Shown one piece after another: positions 7,779-9,885 of a stretch of DNA of 9,885 bases. Both the position numbers and the translations under genes were made by a program. The notes under the pieces were generated by a model, which worked only from the letters and a program-made list of their open reading frames with translations, was not told the origin of the DNA and searched no databases. Source of the stretch: Hyphomonas sp. UBA5111 (GTDB lineage Bacteria; Pseudomonadota; Alphaproteobacteria; Caulobacterales; Hyphomonadaceae); contig DHZF01000041.1 of the NCBI GenBank assembly GCA_002414505.1, forward strand, positions 8,505 through 18,389, given 5' to 3'. Every line of letters begins with the position of its first letter. Within the stretch, counting starts at the first letter, position 1.

Positions 7779-8891
7779 TTGCCCGATCCCCTCCACATCC
7801 GCGTCAAGCACCTCGCCCGGTCGCTTGGCTTTGACGGCGTGGCAATTGCGCGGGCGGACGAGGCGTGGGCGGCGGGCGAGCGGCTGGAAGCGTTCGTAGA
7901 GGCTGGCCATCATGGCAGCATGGACTGGATGGAAACGACGCTGGACCGGCGCAAGGCGCCAACCGCGATGTGGCCGGATGCGAAATCCGCCGTGGTCGTC
8001 GCGCTGAATTACGGTCCGGACCATGACCCGCTGCAGACGCTGGAACAGAAGACGCTTGGCAACATCTCCGTCTACGCACGGGGGCGGGACTATCACGACA
8101 CGCTGAAAAAGCGGCTGAAACAGCTCGCCCGGGAATTCGTGGCCGAATCCGGCGCGGAGGTGAAAGTCTTTGTCGATACCGCGCCGCTGATGGAAAAGCC
8201 GCTGGCGGAAAAGGCCGGGCTCGGCTGGCAGGGCAAACATACCAATCTGGTCAGCCGCGAGCTGGGGTCATGGTTCTTCCTCGGCGTGATGCTGACCGCA
8301 GCGGAGCTGGAGCCCGATGAACCGGAAACGGATCATTGCGGCTCTTGCCGGGCCTGTCAGGACATCTGCCCGACCAATGCGTTTCCCGCGCCCTACCAGC
8401 TCGATGCGCGGCGCTGCATTTCCTATCTCACCATTGAACATTCGGGGCCGATCCCGGCAGAGTTTCGCGCGGCGATGGGCAACCGCATCTATGGTTGCGA
8501 TGATTGCCTCGCCGTCTGTCCGTGGAACAAGTTTGCCGAAGCCGCGAGCGAGAACGCCTTCCATGCGCGCGCCGAGCTGAAGGCGCCGGGTCTGGATGAA
8601 CTCGCCGCGCTGAAGGATGCGACGTTCCGGGAAGTCTTCTCAGGCTCGCCCATCAAGCGGATCGGGCGGGACCGGTTCGTGCGCAATGTCTGCATCGCCA
8701 TCGGCAATTCGGAGGAGGGGGCGCTGGTCGCCAGCCTGCTGCCGCTGTTGGACGATCCGGCGCCGGTGGTGCGCGGCGCAGCCATCTGGGCCCTGGCCCG
8801 CCTTGATCGTGCCCGATTTGCGACGGAAAAGGCCCTCCGGATGGAGCCGGAAACGGATCCGGGCGTTCTGGCGGAATGGATGACAGAGTGA
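7779..8891 (+). CDS. queG: Epoxyqueuosine reductase QueG
   Basis: QueG makes the last step of queuosine synthesis in tRNA, reducing epoxyqueuosine at wobble position 34 to queuosine with cobalamin and two [4Fe-4S] clusters. The 370-residue length fits the family. The N-terminal cobalamin-binding reductase domain shows [16 protein letters not shown] (44-51), [11 protein letters not shown] with Asp133 as the likely catalytic acid, and GWQGKHTN. The ferredoxin-like part has [12 protein letters not shown] (Cys187, 190, 193, 197), Cys213, and CDDCLAVCP (Cys240, 243, 247). The C-terminal part (about 300-345) is HEAT-like, with [20 protein letters not shown]. The start is TTG at 7779: the first in-frame ATG lies inside the conserved HHGSMDWM region, and upstream there is only one codon before the TAG of the GST gene. 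No strong ribosome-binding site is visible, so coupling to GST translation is likely. It overlaps mtgA by one base. Confidence 0.96.
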   Translation: MPDPLHIRVKHLARSLGFDGVAIARADEAWAAGERLEAFVEAGHHGSMDWMETTLDRRKAPTAMWPDAKSAVVVALNYGPDHDPLQTLEQKTLGNISVYARGRDYHDTLKKRLKQLAREFVAESGAEVKVFVDTAPLMEKPLAEKAGLGWQGKHTNLVSRELGSWFFLGVMLTAAELEPDEPETDHCGSCRACQDICPTNAFPAPYQLDARRCISYLTIEHSGPIPAEFRAAMGNRIYGCDDCLAVCPWNKFAEAASENAFHARAELKAPGLDELAALKDATFREVFSGSPIKRIGRDRFVRNVCIAIGNSEEGALVASLLPLLDDPAPVVRGAAIWALARLDRARFATEKALRMEPETDPGVLAEWMTE

Positions 8892-9885
8892 TGAGCGGGT
8901 TCCTGACCTTCCTGAACTGGACGGTGCGCATTCTGGCGGGCCTGTTCGTGGCGCTTCACCTCTATGCGCTGGCGCTGATCTGGTTGCCCATTCCGGGCAC
9001 GGTGCTGATGGTGCAGCGGGCAGTGGGCGGCGAAACGGTGCGGCGCGAGGCGGTGCCCTTGTCCGAGATTTCGCCTCACCTCGTGCGCGCGGTCATTGCG
9101 GCTGAGGATTCCCGCTTCTGTGAGCATAATGGCATCGACACGGCCGCCATCGAAAAGGCGCTGGATGAACGCCGTCAGGGCAAGCGCACGCGCGGCGCCT
9201 CCACGATCACGCAGCAGACCGCCAAGAATGTCTTTCTCTGGAATGGCGGCGGCGTGCCGCGCAAGCTGGGCGACATGTGGATGGGCGTCTTCATCGACAA
9301 ATTCTGGGGCAAGGCCCGGGTCATGGAAGCCTATCTGAACGTCGCTGAATGGGGAGACGGCCTGTTCGGGGCCGAGGCCGCCGCGCAAGCGCGGTTCGGC
9401 AAGTCCGCCGCCGACCTGACGGAGCGCGAGGCGGCGTTGCTGGCTGCCGTGCTGCCGAGCCCGAACAAATGGCGCGTCGACCCTCCGGGGCCGTATGTCA
9501 ACAAACGCGCCGGGACGCTGCAGGCGCGGATGCGGGTTGTGCACAGCCAGGGCCTCGCGGCCTGTGTGCTGGGCGATACGCCGCCGCCGGCACGCCCGCA
9601 GCCGCAACAGGGCCAGCCCGCCCCGCAGCCGGAGCCATTGCCGGATTTGCCGCCGGAACCTGAGACCGGGCCGGAAGCGATCGAGCCGGAAACCGTTGAG
9701 CCCGAAGTGGCTCCGGAGGACGATGAGTTCGATACCTTCCTGGAAGGCGCGCAGGAACGTTTTGGCGATGCCGCTGAGGCGCCTGAGCCGATTGAGGAAG
9801 AGCCTGAGCCGCTGGAACCTGAAGCCGCAGCGAGCCAGTCGGAAGCACAGGATGGCGGGCCAACCGATCTGCGTCCGCGGTCTCT
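8891..9885 (+). CDS. mtgA: Monofunctional biosynthetic peptidoglycan glycosyltransferase MtgA, 3'-partial, with acidic C-terminal tail
   Basis: MtgA (GT51 family) polymerises lipid II into glycan strands at the outer face of the inner membrane. The ATG overlaps the queG stop (ATGA), implying translational coupling. 331 residues are visible with no stop before the edge. Residues 8-34 form one membrane anchor. Motif I is AEDSRFCEHNGID (71-83) with the catalytic Glu72. Motif II is RGASTITQQTAKN (101-113). The later conserved stretch is KARVMEAYLNVAEWGDG (141-157), with Glu146 as the likely second active-site glutamate, then FGAEAAAQARFGK. No transpeptidase domain begins after the GT51 domain. 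Instead, from about residue 231 (nt 9581) the protein becomes rich in Pro, Glu and Ala, strongly acidic and probably disordered. MtgA proteins usually end near 230-240 residues, so this tail is extra. The GT51 domain is certain; the full length and role of the tail are not. Confidence 0.95.
   Translation, partial: MSGFLTFLNWTVRILAGLFVALHLYALALIWLPIPGTVLMVQRAVGGETVRREAVPLSEISPHLVRAVIAAEDSRFCEHNGIDTAAIEKALDERRQGKRTRGASTITQQTAKNVFLWNGGGVPRKLGDMWMGVFIDKFWGKARVMEAYLNVAEWGDGLFGAEAAAQARFGKSAADLTEREAALLAAVLPSPNKWRVDPPGPYVNKRAGTLQARMRVVHSQGLAACVLGDTPPPARPQPQQGQPAPQPEPLPDLPPEPETGPEAIEPETVEPEVAPEDDEFDTFLEGAQERFGDAAEAPEPIEEEPEPLEPEAAASQSEAQDGGPTDLRPRS

Noticed and set aside
7074..8240. A 388-codon minus-strand open frame across the GST gene and queG
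   Set aside because: It is antisense to two well-supported genes, and its product has no recognisable domain.

Overview
The window is GC-rich, densely coding chromosomal DNA. The gene families, codon choice and long antisense shadow frames point to an alphaproteobacterium, most likely of the Caulobacterales/Hyphomonadaceae type. This is a judgement from protein style and gene content, not from a database search. All recognisable genes are core metabolic or housekeeping genes. I see no phage, transposon, CRISPR array, toxin-antitoxin or defence locus, no rRNA and no tRNA.

Layout. (1) Positions 1-3959, + strand: the C-terminal ~1318 residues of the large NAD-dependent glutamate dehydrogenase; its N-terminus lies left of the window. 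(2) 3960-4251: a non-coding convergent gap. It holds a strong intrinsic terminator for the dehydrogenase, a ~92-nt element bounded by a perfect 13-bp inverted repeat, and a second hairpin just after the stop of the opposing gene. (3) 4252-6975, - strand: a predicted lipoprotein M1-family zinc aminopeptidase. (4) 6976-7100: a divergent promoter region containing a terminator-like hairpin plus T-run in the aminopeptidase leader. (5) 7101-9885, + strand: a tightly packed three-gene operon of a glutathione S-transferase-like protein, the epoxyqueuosine reductase QueG (TTG start, in frame and one codon after the transferase stop), and the monofunctional peptidoglycan glycosyltransferase MtgA. MtgA overlaps queG by one base (ATGA) and runs off the right edge with an unusual acidic proline/glutamate-rich tail.

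Functional reading. The aminopeptidase and the glutamate dehydrogenase both fit peptide and amino-acid use: exported peptide trimming, then oxidative deamination of glutamate to 2-oxoglutarate. They are convergent and not co-transcribed, so this link is only thematic. The + strand operon couples a tRNA wobble-base modification enzyme to a cell-wall glycosyltransferase through translational overlap, with a GST-fold protein of unknown substrate in front.

The window looks ordinary overall. The parts most worth a second look are the structured convergent intergenic element, the leader hairpin of the aminopeptidase, the in-frame single-stop junction between the GST gene and queG, and the long acidic tail of MtgA.
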